Assembly (NCBI RefSeq): GCF_030272615.1
Contig: NC_081410.1
Location: 128,030,640 to 128,094,639 of the forward strand
Direction of reading: 5' to 3'
Source of the DNA: Cryptomeria japonica
Lineage: Eukaryota > Streptophyta > Pinopsida > Cupressales > Cupressaceae
DNA length: 64,000 nt
This document shows positions 35,302 to 46,858 of this stretch, piece after piece. Numbering within the stretch: position 1 is the first letter of the stretch; each line of letters opens with the position of its first letter. Under the pieces are notes generated by a model that made no database searches, was not told the DNA's origin, and was given only the letters and a program-made list of their open reading frames with translations. A program made the position numbers and the translations under genes.

Positions 35302-36780
35302 CTATGTGTAAAACCTGTGAAGGTGCATGTTGTTGATAGGATCCTCCAAAGGTTCACCATCTGGAGTTGAAAGCTGATATGCACTAGATCCATAGGTTGC
35401 TGTAATGATGTAAGGACCAAGCCAATTCGGTTCGAATTTGCCCTTCTTCTATCTGTCTTGCTGATTTTTAGGATTTTCTTTGAGAACTAAGTCCCCCACC
35501 TCAAATGCACGAGGCTTCACTTTATGATTGTAACTGCGACTCATTTGTTGTTGATAAGCCTCGAGGTGATTAAAAGCAGTTTGTCTTCATTCATCCAATA
35601 GTTCTAGTTCTTGCAAGCGAGAGACCCTGTAGTCTTCATCACTGATAATGTTTTGTAAAGAGACTCGTAAAGATGGTAACTCGACCTCGATAGGAAAGAT
35701 AGCTTCAACACCATAGACAAGTGAATAAGGTGTGGCTCATGTAGGTGTGCAAACACTTGTGCGATAAGCCCAAAGTATGGGATTAAGTTGAATATGTCAA
35801 TTGCGGCCAGCGTCATCAACTATCTTTTTTAGGATTTTAAGAATGGTTTTATTAGACGCCTCAACTTGACTTTTACCTTGGGGGTAATAGGGCATGGAGA
35901 AATGATGGGTAATATGGAAGTGATCACAAAGTTCACGAACATCCTAATTTTTGAAGAGACATCCATTATCGGTGATGATGGAAATAGGAATACCGTATCG
36001 ACAAAGGATGTAGTTGAGGATGAATGTAGCAATCTGTTTTCCAGTTACTTGTGTAAGTGGCACGACTTCAATCCATTTTGTGAAATACTATGTGATAGTG
36101 ATGATGAATTTGTGGCCATTAGAAGGAGGGTGAATCTTGCCTATGAGATCGAGTCCCCATTAGAAAAAGGGCCAAGGAGTCGCAATCAGTTGAAGTTCTT
36201 GTGCTGGTGCATGAATAAGGTCTCCATGAATTTGACATTGCTTACATTTCTTGACAAACTGATATGAGTCTTTTTCTATATTGGGCCAGTAATATCCAGT
36301 CCCGATGAGTTTCTTGGCTAAGGTAGGACCACTAGAATGTGGACCACATATCCCTTCATGAACTTCGCGTAACACAATCTGAGCTTTGTCCCTTTCTAAA
36401 CATCTAAGAAGAGTGCCATCTAGACCTCGACGGTATAAGATATTGGCTAAAATGACGTATCGGGAAGATTGGCGAATGAAAGTGCGACGTTGATTGTTGG
36501 ATAAGTCAAGAGGAAGGATATTATTACGAAGGTATGTGAAAATGGAGCTGTATAACTGGGAATCAGGACCAACGACACCTATCATCTCAAAAGGAGTGAC
36601 CTCATATGATGGAACCAAAAGGTTATCCACCAAGAACTCATAGCAGGTTTCATTTTGTGGTAGATCTATTAGTGAAGCAATAGTAGCCATGGCATCTACG
36701 ACTCAATTCTACTCTCTTGGTATCTGCTCAAAGGTTAACTTCATGAAATGTTGTTTTAGGTCATCCACCTTTTTTTTTGT
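35302..36780 (-). pseudogene. Gypsy A integrase
   Basis: Catalyses strand transfer of element DNA. From 36690 down: zinc-binding H2C2 region (VHEGICGPHSSGPTLAKKL ... YYWPNIEKDSYQFV ... CKQCQIHG), then the core with GLDLIG (first Asp), IITDNG (second Asp) and GKSQVEASNKTI (catalytic Glu). The C-terminus has a WLGPYII module near 35400 and no chromodomain. The frame ends at a TAG at 35302. Stops inside (near 36716, 36722, 36159, 35943, 35815 and others) are TAG, TGA or TAA where Gln or Arg is expected. Upstream, the frame shifts relative to RNase H at a nine-base A run (36770-36778), suggesting a homopolymer indel. Confidence 0.9.
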
Positions 36781-38440
36781 AAGGCATTAATTTTTCATCC
36801 TTTGTTTGGTAGTCATCAATTGCTTGACAAATTACAAGTTGAGAGTCCCCAAAAACATGAAGTTCCTGGATCTTCCACTGAACTGCAATCCGTAATTGAG
36901 TTGTTAATGCCTCATATTTTTCTATGTTATTAGTGCAAGGAAATGATAATTGATATGATTTTGGTATGGAATCTCCTTGAGGTGTGATGAAAAGGATGCC
37001 AGCGCCTTCACCATGCTATGTGTATGAGCCATCAAAGTATAGTTGTCAAGGCTTCATGTGTGATACCATCAAGATGGATTCATCTGGAAATTCTAAAGTT
37101 AGAGGAGCACCATCTATCATGGGAGCATCTGCTAACCAATCTGTGATAGCTTGTCCTTTTATTTCTTTTCTATCTACATATTCAATATCAAATTCACTCA
37201 AGAGAATCACCCATTTGGCTAGTCGACTAGTAAGCATCTCTTTATTGAGAAGGTATTTCAATGGACCGATCCTTGCGACTAGCTTAGTTTTATGAGTTAG
37301 CATGTAGTGTCATAATTTCTATGAAGCAAAGACCACGGCGAGACATGCACGCTCAATTGGTGTGTATTTTAGCTCATAGCCTACCAAAGTACGACTGATG
37401 TAGTAGACTGCCTTTTCTTTGTCCTCAGCATCTTGTTGTGCTAAGAGTGCCCCCAGTGCTGTTGATGTAGCCGATATGTAGAGTAACAGGGGTTGTTTTG
37501 GAACTGGTGGCATCAAGACTGGTGGATTCAGAAGATAATCTTTGAGTATCTGAAAAGCCTGTTGACAGTTATCATCCCATTTGAATTTGATGTTTTTGTG
37601 TAGCAAGTGTTGAAAAGGATGACATTTATCTGCAAGTTGTGCTATGAATCTTTGTATGGACTGAAGTCTTCCTTGTAAAGACCGAAGTTGACTGATAATT
37701 CTTGGTGGTGGCATCTCTAGGATCTCCTTGACTGTTGCTGGATCGACTTAAATTCCTCTTTTTGAGACAATGAATCCTAGGAGCTTCTCAGAGGTTACTC
37801 CAAAGACACATTTCTTGGGGTTTAATCTTACTTTATATTTTTCCAACCGATCAAAAATGACTGAAAGTATGTCCAAATGTTGAGCTCTGTTTATTGATTT
37901 TCCCAAGAGGTCGTCAACATAGTCTTCTACAGTTACGTGCATGAGATCATAAAAGATGGTAGTCATGGCTCTTTGATATGTAGCGCTTGTATTCTTTAGC
38001 CCGAAGGGCATGACATTCCAGTAGAAAGTTCCCCAGGGACAAGTAAATGTTGTTTTGTGCTGATCCTCGGATGCAATTTTTATTTGATTGTAGCCGGAGA
38101 ATCCATCCATCAAAGATAACATCGCATGAATTGTTGTGAGATCTATGGTCAGGTCAATATTTGGCAATGGAAAATCATCCTTGGGACAAGCTTTGTTGAT
38201 GTCTCTGAAATCTGTGCATATTCTAATGCTACAATCTGGCTTGCTGACTGGTACTAAGTTGGAGATCCATTCAGGATAATCAAATGGGCGTATGAATCCA
38301 ACATCCAATAATTTTTCAAGCTCCGCTTTGACTAACAATGCCACTTGTGGATGCATCTTTCTTAATATCTGTTTCACTAGTTTTGCCCTCGGTTTAACTG
38401 TCAAATGATTTATTACTAAATCTGGATCCATTCCAGGCAT
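36781..38440 (-). pseudogene. Gypsy A reverse transcriptase, RNase H and archaeal-type RNase H
   Basis: Copies element RNA to DNA and removes the RNA strand. One frame spans about 550 codons. Reverse transcriptase: VGFIRPFDYPEWISNLVPV, CTDFRDINKACPKDDFPLP, MPFGLKNTSATYQRAM and catalytic YVDD at about 37920. A TAA at 37748 replaces a Gln codon. The classical RNase H region follows (LLLYISATSTALGALLAQ, KYTPIERACLAVVFA). Then comes a second, archaeal-type RNase H from about 37040 (LYFDGS, TNNIEKYEAL, FGDSQLVICQAI), known to be a derived feature of the Tat lineage. Stops at about 37319, 37310, 37046 and 37013 are each one transition from Gln, Arg or Trp. Confidence 0.92.
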
Positions 38441-38589
38441 ATCAGCATATGACCATGCAAAATTGATGTGTTGCTCTGTGAAGAAACTTATGAACTTTGG
38501 TCTTTTGTCTCTATCAGAGATTGTGCCAGAAATATGTTATGTGGAATTTCTTTTGTACCAATGTTTGTTTTGATGGTCTCCTCTACTAA

Positions 38590-39459
38590 CATAGATGATT
38601 TTTCTTAATATGATGTCAGGAGAATGTCGAGCCTTCCATCTTCGGGTGCCTTAGAGAGGTTTTCACCCTCAGATACGTCCTTTATTTTTACTTTTTTGGG
38701 GTCAGACAGTGCCACAATGTGGTTTTCACCATGAGACCCATGATTTATTTTTATTTTTACATTTTTGCAACTGGAAGGCCCAACACCCTCACCAAAATAT
38801 GCCACGTTGTTGAGTTCTATAGTGTATCCTGCCTTATAGTCCCCTAGTGGAAGATCATCTCATATGCCTAGATAGTCAATAAAGGCTTCATTGTTTTGGA
38901 ATGTGTCAAACTGTACAAGTCCTTCATGGTCCCAGTCAATAAGTTGGCGGTGAACAAGGGGAAGGCCTTCAATATTTTCAAAGTCAGCAGGACTAAGGGT
39001 GAAGATGAAGTTGTATTTAGGTATGTCAAGGTAGTTGTCAAGGTCATCGTTGGCACTCTCCTCATCTGTCTCAATCGTGAACGAGTCCAAATTGTCATCA
39101 CTAGTAGCGCATTTTGGGACGGGTGTCCTCATTCTTCGTGATTTCGACCTAGAACCTAGAGGCAAAGACTGTGTAGGATCCTCAGGGGTTGTTTCTTGAC
39201 CAACTTTGAATTTTCTATAAAATTCCTCTTCTTCTGTAGGTTCGCTTGGTTCTCTGAATGTCTTAGTGAGTTCATAGTCACTAGAGGATTTGTCTGAACC
39301 CCATTCCCATTCATTGGAGTCGGTGGAATAGCGTTTCTCTTGTTGATCTTTGGAAGCCTTGATTTGTAATGCTTCTTCTATTTTTCGAGTATTTTCTCTG
39401 GAAGACATGAAACCAAGCCCTTTCGAGCGTTCCTTTTTAAATGTAAATTCTGGTTGCAA
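38590..39459 (-). pseudogene. Gypsy A pol segment between protease and reverse transcriptase
   Basis: A frame with one stop covers about 290 codons: acidic, Ser/Glu-rich (SKGLGFMSSRENTRKIEEAL near 39420, EEEEFYRKFKV, then NVAYFGEGVGPSSCKNVK near 38800). Long poorly conserved spacers before reverse transcriptase are common in Tat-type elements. No enzymatic motif seen. It is in a different frame from both neighbours, so at least two indels lie nearby. Confidence 0.65.
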
Positions 39460-39734
39460 AGGTTGAATGATACCTTTCTTTCTTAAACCTAGAGGACTTT
39501 TACCATCATACCCAAACTTTTGTAGGATCTTGAACCCTTTGCGCCATATTTTTCACATGGTATGTTGATGTGATCTTGTGTACCATATTCAAGGTCTTTG
39601 TAAAGCATTTTGTATAAGTCTTCTTCCATTTCGCCTCACTTTTGGAAGATAGTAAGATCCCATTTGAGTGTAATGATAGATACCCGTTTAGAAGGATGTG
39701 GTCGTCCATGTTCTTTTGGTGAACTCATAACTTG

Positions 39735-40630
39735 CTATAAGCACATGGTTTGATTCAAAGTGCATTCACCCATGCCTTTGTCCTGATATTTCCCTTTAAG
39801 CTCACCTTGTTTTGATGTTGAAGGTTTCAATGATTCAGGGTCGATGTATGACGAAGAAGGGATAGCTTCTCTATTATTTGGAATGATTGTCTCAGCTTTT
39901 GGTCTCAAGTTATTGTAGTATATAAATGGATTAGGATCACCATTAACTGTTACTTCAACTCCATTATGAGGAAATATAATGAATTGGTGGTATGTAGATG
40001 GGACTGCCCTCATCTCATGAATCCAAGGACATCCCAACAATATGTTGTATGTAAGATCCAAGTCTAGGACTTGACAAACAACATCTTTTGTAACTGGCCC
40101 AACTTTGAGAGGCAAGGTGACTGTGCCTTTGGATGAACGCTCTTTATCATCATATGCCTTGATGGTAGTTTTATTTGTAGCATTCACAGCTTTATCTGAA
40201 TATCACCATTGTATTATTGTGTTCAAAGTACATATATTGAGACCATCTCCTCCATCTATTAGGACTCATTTTATTCGATGTTTGTGTAGGAAGGCTTCAA
40301 TGTGTAAAGGTGCATTATGTGGTTGGCTCACAGAGGCATCATCAACTTCTATGAATATAAGGGAGTGTGGAATGGAAAGGTATCCCACCATGGCTTGAAA
40401 CTGGTCCACGTTTAGATCAGTGGGGATGGAAGTGTCTCTCAAAGATTTGTCAAGAATGGCTTTATGTGAGGGGGATATGCGTAAGAGCTCAAGGATTGAG
40501 ATAAGCGTGGGTGTCTTCCCTAACTATTCTACAAGGTCATACTCAGGTTTGGTCAATGAGGAAGCGATGTTTTTAGCTGGAGCACCTTGTAAAGTGAATT
40601 TACTTCGAAGGGTTGTAACATTACATTAGA
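39735..40630 (-). pseudogene. Gypsy A aspartic protease
   Basis: Retropepsin-type protease that cleaves the polyprotein. The active-site motif reads LIDGGDGLN at about 40260-40235, with Asp followed by Gly-Gly rather than the commonest Asp-Ser/Thr-Gly. The second half has LDLTYNILLGCPWIHEMRAV and STYHQFIIFPHNG, the usual Tat-type C-terminal signature. Two TGA stops precede the intact 40187-39735 part. It is offset by one frame from gag; the shift lies near 40620. Confidence 0.82.
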
Positions 40631-42817
40631 GGTAGGTTCGAAAGAAGATCCAATGCCTTTTAGGACAACCTTGGGTCTTTGGGTAGAATTTTCAGGTGTT
40701 TTGTCCTTTATGATAATGGTAGAGACATAATTGTCCATCAAAATGTGATTGACAGTTGAATCATAGTTATAGGATGCTCTGGTAAAATTGGTTTGCTCAT
40801 CTGTGGCTTTATCTTTTCCCTTGTCATGTTTTGGGAATGGTTCCTTAAACATTTCATGTTCTTGATTGGATGAGTGTTGTTCAATCTTAATGTCACCTCT
40901 ATCAATAAGATCTTGTATGATGTTCTTTAGCTGATGATAATTTCTTGTTTTATGACCCTTTCTTTTGTGATATTCACAATATTCATCGTCATTCCACCAA
41001 TTTGGTTCGTATGGAGGCAAATATGGAATTGTTATGATTTTGTTTGCAACTATCTTGTTGACAGCTGACTCGAGTGGTTCTCCCAATGGGGTATACTTCC
41101 TTCGTGATTTGGAAGTTGTTTGAGTATTTACTTGATTGTTTGTAGAGCTTGATCCAAAAAAAATGATTTTGGGTCATATTGTATTAGCATCAACAACACC
41201 ATCATTGACTGTGTTCTTGTTTTTATTCCAAAATCTTGGCTTGTCTTTTCCTTTAAAGTCCTCTTTGTTTTCTTTGAATATCTTAATGACTCCTTGTTCA
41301 ATTAAGACTTTCTCTATTGCCAAGCCTTTTTCAATGACATCCTTGAAGGTGGACAAACAAGCTTTTCTTAGGTCATAACCAATTTCTCTATGGACATTCT
41401 GGGTGAACATCTCTACCATTTATTTTTGTGGAATTTCACAAGAGCATCTACTAGCTATATTTCTCCATCTTTGTAAAAATGATGAAAAAGATTCTCCATC
41501 CCTTTGTTTGGTGTTGCACAAAGTAGTGATTGATATGTCTGTCTCTATGTTGTATGAGAAATGTTGGATAAATGCCTCTGCTAAGTCACCCCATGACTTG
41601 ATTCCAGGTGGGAGTTGAGAGAACCATTCCATAGCTTGATCACCTAAGCTCTGTGGGAATAATCTCATCAAATATGTCTCTTCTATTGCTACCTCAATGC
41701 AAGCTGTGAAAAACTGTCTTATATGTGCCTTAGGATCTCCTTTGCCTTTGTACTTATCGAACTTAGGTGTCACAAAGTGTGTAGGAAATGGAGGCATTGG
41801 AATGCTTTTGTCAAATGGATAGGGACATATGTCTCTCATTGTGTAAGTTGGCTTTGGTGTATTTATGTCCTCCATTTTCTTTTGTAAGTCCTTAATTTGT
41901 TGTTCCCAATTGTTATTAGGTGGAGATCGACTTCTTGGACCATACCTCATGCCTGAGGCACCGAGTGGAGGAGGAGAATGTTGCATATATGGATGATATT
42001 GATCATACACATGTTCATATGGAGGAGGTCTTTAATGATGTTGCGTATAAGGACCACTTGGTATAGAGTCATGATGAGGAATGGAATATTTGTTTTGTCC
42101 ATGTATACCATACTCTACGGGCATGCCATGAGTTTGTTCTAATGTGTTGCCCCCAAATTTGACGTGGGGTTTCCTTGTGTCCAAATTTTGATCATGGCTT
42201 TGGATATCCAATTGCTTTTATGGTTGGTCCTTAGCGTTGGTATGTGATTGAGTATATTTTTCTGCATAAGACTTCCATAATGGCCTGCGAAGGTGAGTAT
42301 CATATGCTTGACCATGTGTATGTGGGACCTTGGGTTTTTGAAACAAAGATGATGGTGATTCAGACACAAGATGTGATCCTCTATTGCCTCTACTATTAGG
42401 CCTCCTTTGATCCATGTTGAGTTGAGGTTCTTGCAAAGGTTTATTTTCCATTATTTGAGACATGTCAAAATCATGAGGAATCTTGGCTCCACTTTGTGCC
42501 ATCACTTGTAAGAAATATTGTCTATCTCTCCTCATTATTTCCTCAACCAATCGATTAAAATGGGGATCCATAATGGAGTCTTCCACTTCTGCTGAATGCA
42601 TGAAAAAGTTGTCCATATTGTCATTGTGTGTATCATTGTTGTTTGTAGTGTCCATGTTCTCAACATTTGGAATGTTTCTATAGGCATCCATGTCAGGTAA
42701 TGTGGTATAATCAAAATTGAAAAAGACATCATTATCATACTCATAGGCACTCATGTTTGTAGACTCTTGAGCCTCTTTAGCTTCTCTCCTAGATTTTTGG
42801 GAACGGGTTTCAACCAT
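40553..42817 (-). pseudogene. Gypsy A gag
   Basis: Capsid/nucleocapsid precursor, one frame of about 755 codons from ATG 42817, broken by TAA near 42218, 42032 and 41420 and TGA near 41174. The N-terminal part is Asn/Asp/Met-rich. The retrotransposon gag domain lies near 41850-41430: LMRLFPQSLGDQAMEWFSQL, PPGIKSWGDLAEAFIQHFS, SSFLQRWRNIASRC. The nucleocapsid has EYCEYHKRKGHKTRNYHQLK: a knuckle of the C-x2-H-x4-G-H type in which the last ligand, normally Cys, is Tyr. The stops are mostly consistent with CAA or CGA originals. Confidence 0.9.
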
Positions 42818-43329
42818 GAACTAGGTCTTGACCAATATGTGTTAGACTAGATGAAAATGAAAAGAGTATGGAAGACCAAGAGTTGGATGGAATGTGAATG
42901 AATCTGAGGTTTTCTTGCAATGTCCAAAGTGTAAGACCAAGTATGTATGTAGTAGAGTAGGTGTGGCTTACAAAGAGATGATAGTTTCTCTTGATGAGGT
43001 AAGTTGACCTTGACTCTAAGTAAGACCAAATGAGACCCAAAGGTGATAGACCTTGATGAGGGACCACTTAGAAAAATGTTGTTGTATGTAATGTGTGGAC
43101 AAAGAAAGATGAGGACAAGCAAGTGACCTTTTAAATCAAGTTTAGACACATGTGAATGTAATGCAAGGTGTAAAGCAATGATGGACTTTGTGAGACCTAG
43201 AAATAGGCTGAATGCTAGATGAAAATCTGGAGAGATAACCTAGGAAGCTCAATAAGTCTGAAATTGACTGCTCTTGTTTGCTAGACTGTAATTTTTTCCA
43301 ATTTTGAACACAGACGTGCCTGTATACTT

Positions 43330-43490
43330 CACAGACGCGTTTCTGAGATTTTGTAAATGTAATGTTGCTTAAGAGAACACATACGTGTTTCTGAGATTTT
43401 ATAAATGTAATGTTGCTTAAGAGAACACAAATGCGTTTCTGAGATTTTGTAAATGTAATGTTGCTTAAGAGAACATAGATGCATTTCTGC
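43330..43490. repeat. 48-bp tandem repeat in the Gypsy A leader
   Basis: Three full units plus a partial, anchored on TTTCTGAG at 43341, 43389 and 43437 and a related word at 43485, exactly 48 bp apart. Each begins with a CACAGACGCG-like motif and contains TGTAATGTTGCTTAAGAGAA. Confidence 0.92.
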
Positions 43491-45130
43491 CCTTCACAGA
43501 CGCAGCTAAATGACACAGACGCAATTCTATTAGACACAAACGCGTTTCCAGAAATTAAGTGCAATTTTTCCAATGTGTAAAGTTGTTTGTTGTGACCAAT
43601 GATAAATTCGTTTGACTATTTTTCCATGACAAGAGGACACAATATTGATGAAGACTCAATGTTTGCAAGTGTTTAGACTCAAAATGACTCAAAAATGACT
43701 GCAAAGAAAGTGTGTTGTTTGATGTAAAAAATGTTTTGCATACACTTGAAGACACAAAAGACACAATGTTTTGATGTTTGATCTTGAATGTTTGAATGCT
43801 CAAAAGAAGACAAGCACAATTCTTATGGCTGGATATGACAATAGTTGTTGATCCCAAATGGGGTTTCCCCCGAGGCTACGCTATTCAGAGTGGATACTTA
43901 GATGCTTGACCCCACTGGCTCCACCCTTGACACTCACTTCTCCAAGGCAGCCAAGCACCACTCCCCATGAAAACTCCCCGTGGTGAACTTTGTATCTCTA
44001 CTAAGAATCGTATGTGTGTGGGCTGCTCCAGAGGTCTGACCTCCTGCCCCAACAACTAGAAGGATTTTTGCTTTCTAAAACAAAAAGGTGCTAGTAAGGG
44101 TATCCGCTTGTGTAACCATACATGCGGCACTTTCAGCTTTGTAAATACAGAAGGCTCCCAGCCAGTAGGGGTTACGCCCTACAAATGATCAAATAAATTT
44201 GATCAAACGGGTTTATGGGGAGACATAGTGTCGGTATGAACTAATCATCACACGTTATCCATGGCTCTCACCATGGATACAGTTGTTTATAGTTGTTTGG
44301 AAGAGGATGGCTTTTCCTAGCTACCATTTGGGTCGTTCTCTCCTCACTAGTAGTCCTAATGACCACACAGGGAGACAAGCCCTCTGAAGATGAAACAAAA
44401 AGAGCCTATTGCCCAAGACACAAAAGACACTGGTTCAATTTTAGTGCACCAATTGAAGTATTTGCTATTCTATAAAAACAAGGCACACAAATGAAGATAA
44501 AAAACCCTTGCCAAGATCCTGCAACAAAGATTTGTTAGTAGTTTGGGTTGTTTCAAATGAGAACCCCTTCCTGCAAGCACACAAGTTAGGTAAATTTTAG
44601 ATCCAAAAGACTTTGTGAAATAGGGGCCTTCGACAAAATGATTTGATTCCAAGACAAGTTGCACCAATTTTATTAGCTAGATCACAAGATGTTAGCCTGA
44701 AATAAACCAGATCTGAAATCCAAATGATGAAATAAAGCCTCAAAACTGGATCAAAAATTGAAAATGCAAGATCTGAGACACAAACGTGATTAAACCTAAC
44801 TCAGACACAACAGAAAATCACAAATGCATCTAAATTAGTCGCATACGTGCCTAGATCACACAGATGCGACTCCCGAACGTAGACGCGACTGAGAGATTCA
44901 CAGACGTGGTTTGAAATCACAAGCACAACCCTGCAATCTGCAAAATAAGTTAAAATGATGTCGAACGCAAATGCGATTGAAAAGGTCACAGATGCGGTAG
45001 AAAAGAAAAAAACACGGTTACAGGATGTGCAGATGCGGAAATGTCGAAAGTTTGTCAAAAATTTCAGATCTGCAACTTCAAAAACACAAAATTTGCAACA
45101 AAATATGTTAAATGCAAAAGGGACAAGAGT

Positions 45131-45146
45131 CCCACCGAGTGCGCCA
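45131..45146 (-). promoter_or_regulatory. Primer binding site of Gypsy A
   Basis: Element-sense TGGCGCACTCGGTGGG begins three bases after the 5' LTR. TGGCGC starts are usual in Tat-type Gypsy elements. I could not assign the tRNA by eye. Confidence 0.7.
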
Positions 45147-45149
45147 AAA

Positions 45150-45933
45150 TGTTTATGGTAAAAATGGAAACAACAATATTGAAAGATTAAATGAATTCAA
45201 CCACAAAACCCTATTCTAACAACAACAAAGATCCACCATAACATAGGAATATTACCTAAGACAATGCAAATCAAATGAAATCACAAAGATTATACCATCA
45301 CATGTCCAATAGGGTTTGGATCTTCATTCTTCCTATCTCCATTGATCTTGCTTGATATATTTGCTCTCAGATTTTATGTGTGCACAAGAGCTCAACAAAG
45401 AATGGAAATGTGGTTGCAAGTAGGCTTGATCACATATGAAAGTTCGAATGCTAGAAGGCTTCCAAGATCGATTATGGTTGATAATGAAGGAAGCATCTCC
45501 TTATATAGAAGACACTATAAGAAATGGAGGGATAAGATTGAGAGGTGTAAAAGATAAATGGTCGGCTAGGATTAGAGGGTGGGTAAAAGAAATAAGAAAA
45601 TAATGAGAGGGTAGGTAGGGTAGGAATTAAGAGATGAAGGACATGTGTCATAGGTAGAAAAGGCTAATGAATGAATTAATTAATTAAAGATTTATTTAAT
45701 TAAGAGAAGAAGTGGGATAATTAAATAAATAAAAGTATTTATTTAATTTAAGAAAAAGGATAATTTAAATAAATAAAAGTATTTATTTAAATGAGAAATA
45801 AGGCTAGAAGAGGATAAATGAATTAATTAAATATAAATAAAGATTTATTCAATTAATAGAAGAATTAGGCTTAAAATAATTAAATAAATAAAGATATTTA
45901 TTTAATTAGATAGGACAATTTTAGGTGTCTACA
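45150..45933 (-). repeat. 5' LTR of Gypsy A
   Basis: 784 bp, same ends as the partner LTR. It differs by scattered substitutions and by an extra copy of an AAATAAATAAAAGTATTTATTT-type unit (near 45744-45787). The substitutions indicate a long time since insertion. Confidence 0.93.
45497..45508 (-). promoter_or_regulatory. TATA box of the Gypsy A 5' LTR
   Basis: CTATATAAGGAG on the minus strand, conserved in both LTRs, downstream of the palindromic U3 block. Confidence 0.6.
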
Positions 45934-46858
45934 GATATAAGATAAGCGATCGTTGTAATATGAGATGCCCCATTATGGATAGCAAAGTGTGTTATGCTAG
46001 ATAGCCATACGATAAGGTGATGATGTATGCCAGTATGGATAACCATATGATAGGGTGATATTTTTGCCAACATGATAGTGATATGCTAGGTAGCCATGAG
46101 ATTGTACGATCAATGATAGATTTGATAAGTAGTAGATTGGCCCCTACCTAGGTGAAAAAGATCAAGTGGTTTGGCCCCCACCTAGGCAAACTTGGAAAAG
46201 CAATCAACAAGGAACATGCAAGGGACTAAATAAAAAATGCAGATCATGCAAAAATGTAGATATGATGGCCCCCCTTAGAATGACATGTGTGAAAGGCATG
46301 TTATTCTAAGGAGAAAAGAATTTGTGGCACGCCAACATAGCAAGTTGTTTCTATGAAATGCCACCATTAGCTGATGACACATAAATGTCCACAACATCAA
46401 TGATAAAGGTAAAAGGACAAGGGGATCCAATAGTTTCGTGTCATAACCCATAGTAGTGAGAAAAATATGTAAGACATTTACGAGATGGGTATATCATCAT
46501 AGTGCCAAAGTTCTTAGATCTAAAAAAGAGAACATGAAGACAAAGATAAAAAGAAGGCTAAAATTTCCCCCAATGCTTTGTATCATCCCCGAATATCAAA
46601 AAGCAAGACACAATAGATACAAGAAATAGAGAGAAAAATAGAAGAAGGTATATGATAGAAAAATATCCCGTATCTAAGCACCTACGGAGTAACTCAGGTC
46701 CTCCAAGAGAGAACAACAAATAAAGACAGTCAACCTCATGTATCCAAGCACCTACATAGCAAATTGGGTCCTTTGGGAGGGAACAAACATGTAAAGAAAG
46801 CATAGAGGAACACAATCATGCACACATAGTATGCTACAAGATAAAGAAAGATAGGGCC
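45934..46858. other. Sequence between Gypsy A and Gypsy B coding remains
   Basis: Begins with the GATAT target duplication of Gypsy A. No coding frame recognised. It includes repeated GATAGCCAT/GATAGGGTGATA-like words. Probably part of Gypsy B or older sequence. Confidence 0.45.

Larger units (their letters stand above)
42818..45149 (-). other. Gypsy A 5' leader
   Basis: 2.3 kb between PBS and gag with only short frames. It carries a 48-bp tandem repeat (43330-43490) and two clusters of the GCGTYTGTG-like motif in element orientation (43309-43552 and about 44780-45035). Long leaders are typical of Tat/Ogre elements and can hold an extra ORF, but I see none intact here. Confidence 0.7.
30065..45933 (-). 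mobile_element. Gypsy A: Tat/Ogre-type Ty3/Gypsy element with antisense PMD gene
   Basis: 15.87 kb, flanked by exact GATAT duplications (30060-30064 and 45934-45938). Element sense is the minus strand: 5' LTR 45150-45933, PBS at about 45131-45146, 2.3-kb leader, gag, protease, spacer, reverse transcriptase, RNase H, archaeal-type second RNase H, integrase, 3' untranslated region with an antisense PMD gene, PPT 30803-30816 and 3' LTR 30065-30802. The large size, the dual RNase H, the GPY-ending integrase without chromodomain and the antisense extra gene point to the Tat lineage. All sense genes carry premature stops and there are several frameshifts, so the copy is dead. Confidence 0.93.

Noticed and set aside
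45934-46858. Reverse transcriptase of Gypsy B
   Set aside because: No DD motif or other reverse transcriptase signature appears on either strand. Gypsy B pol seems absent here.
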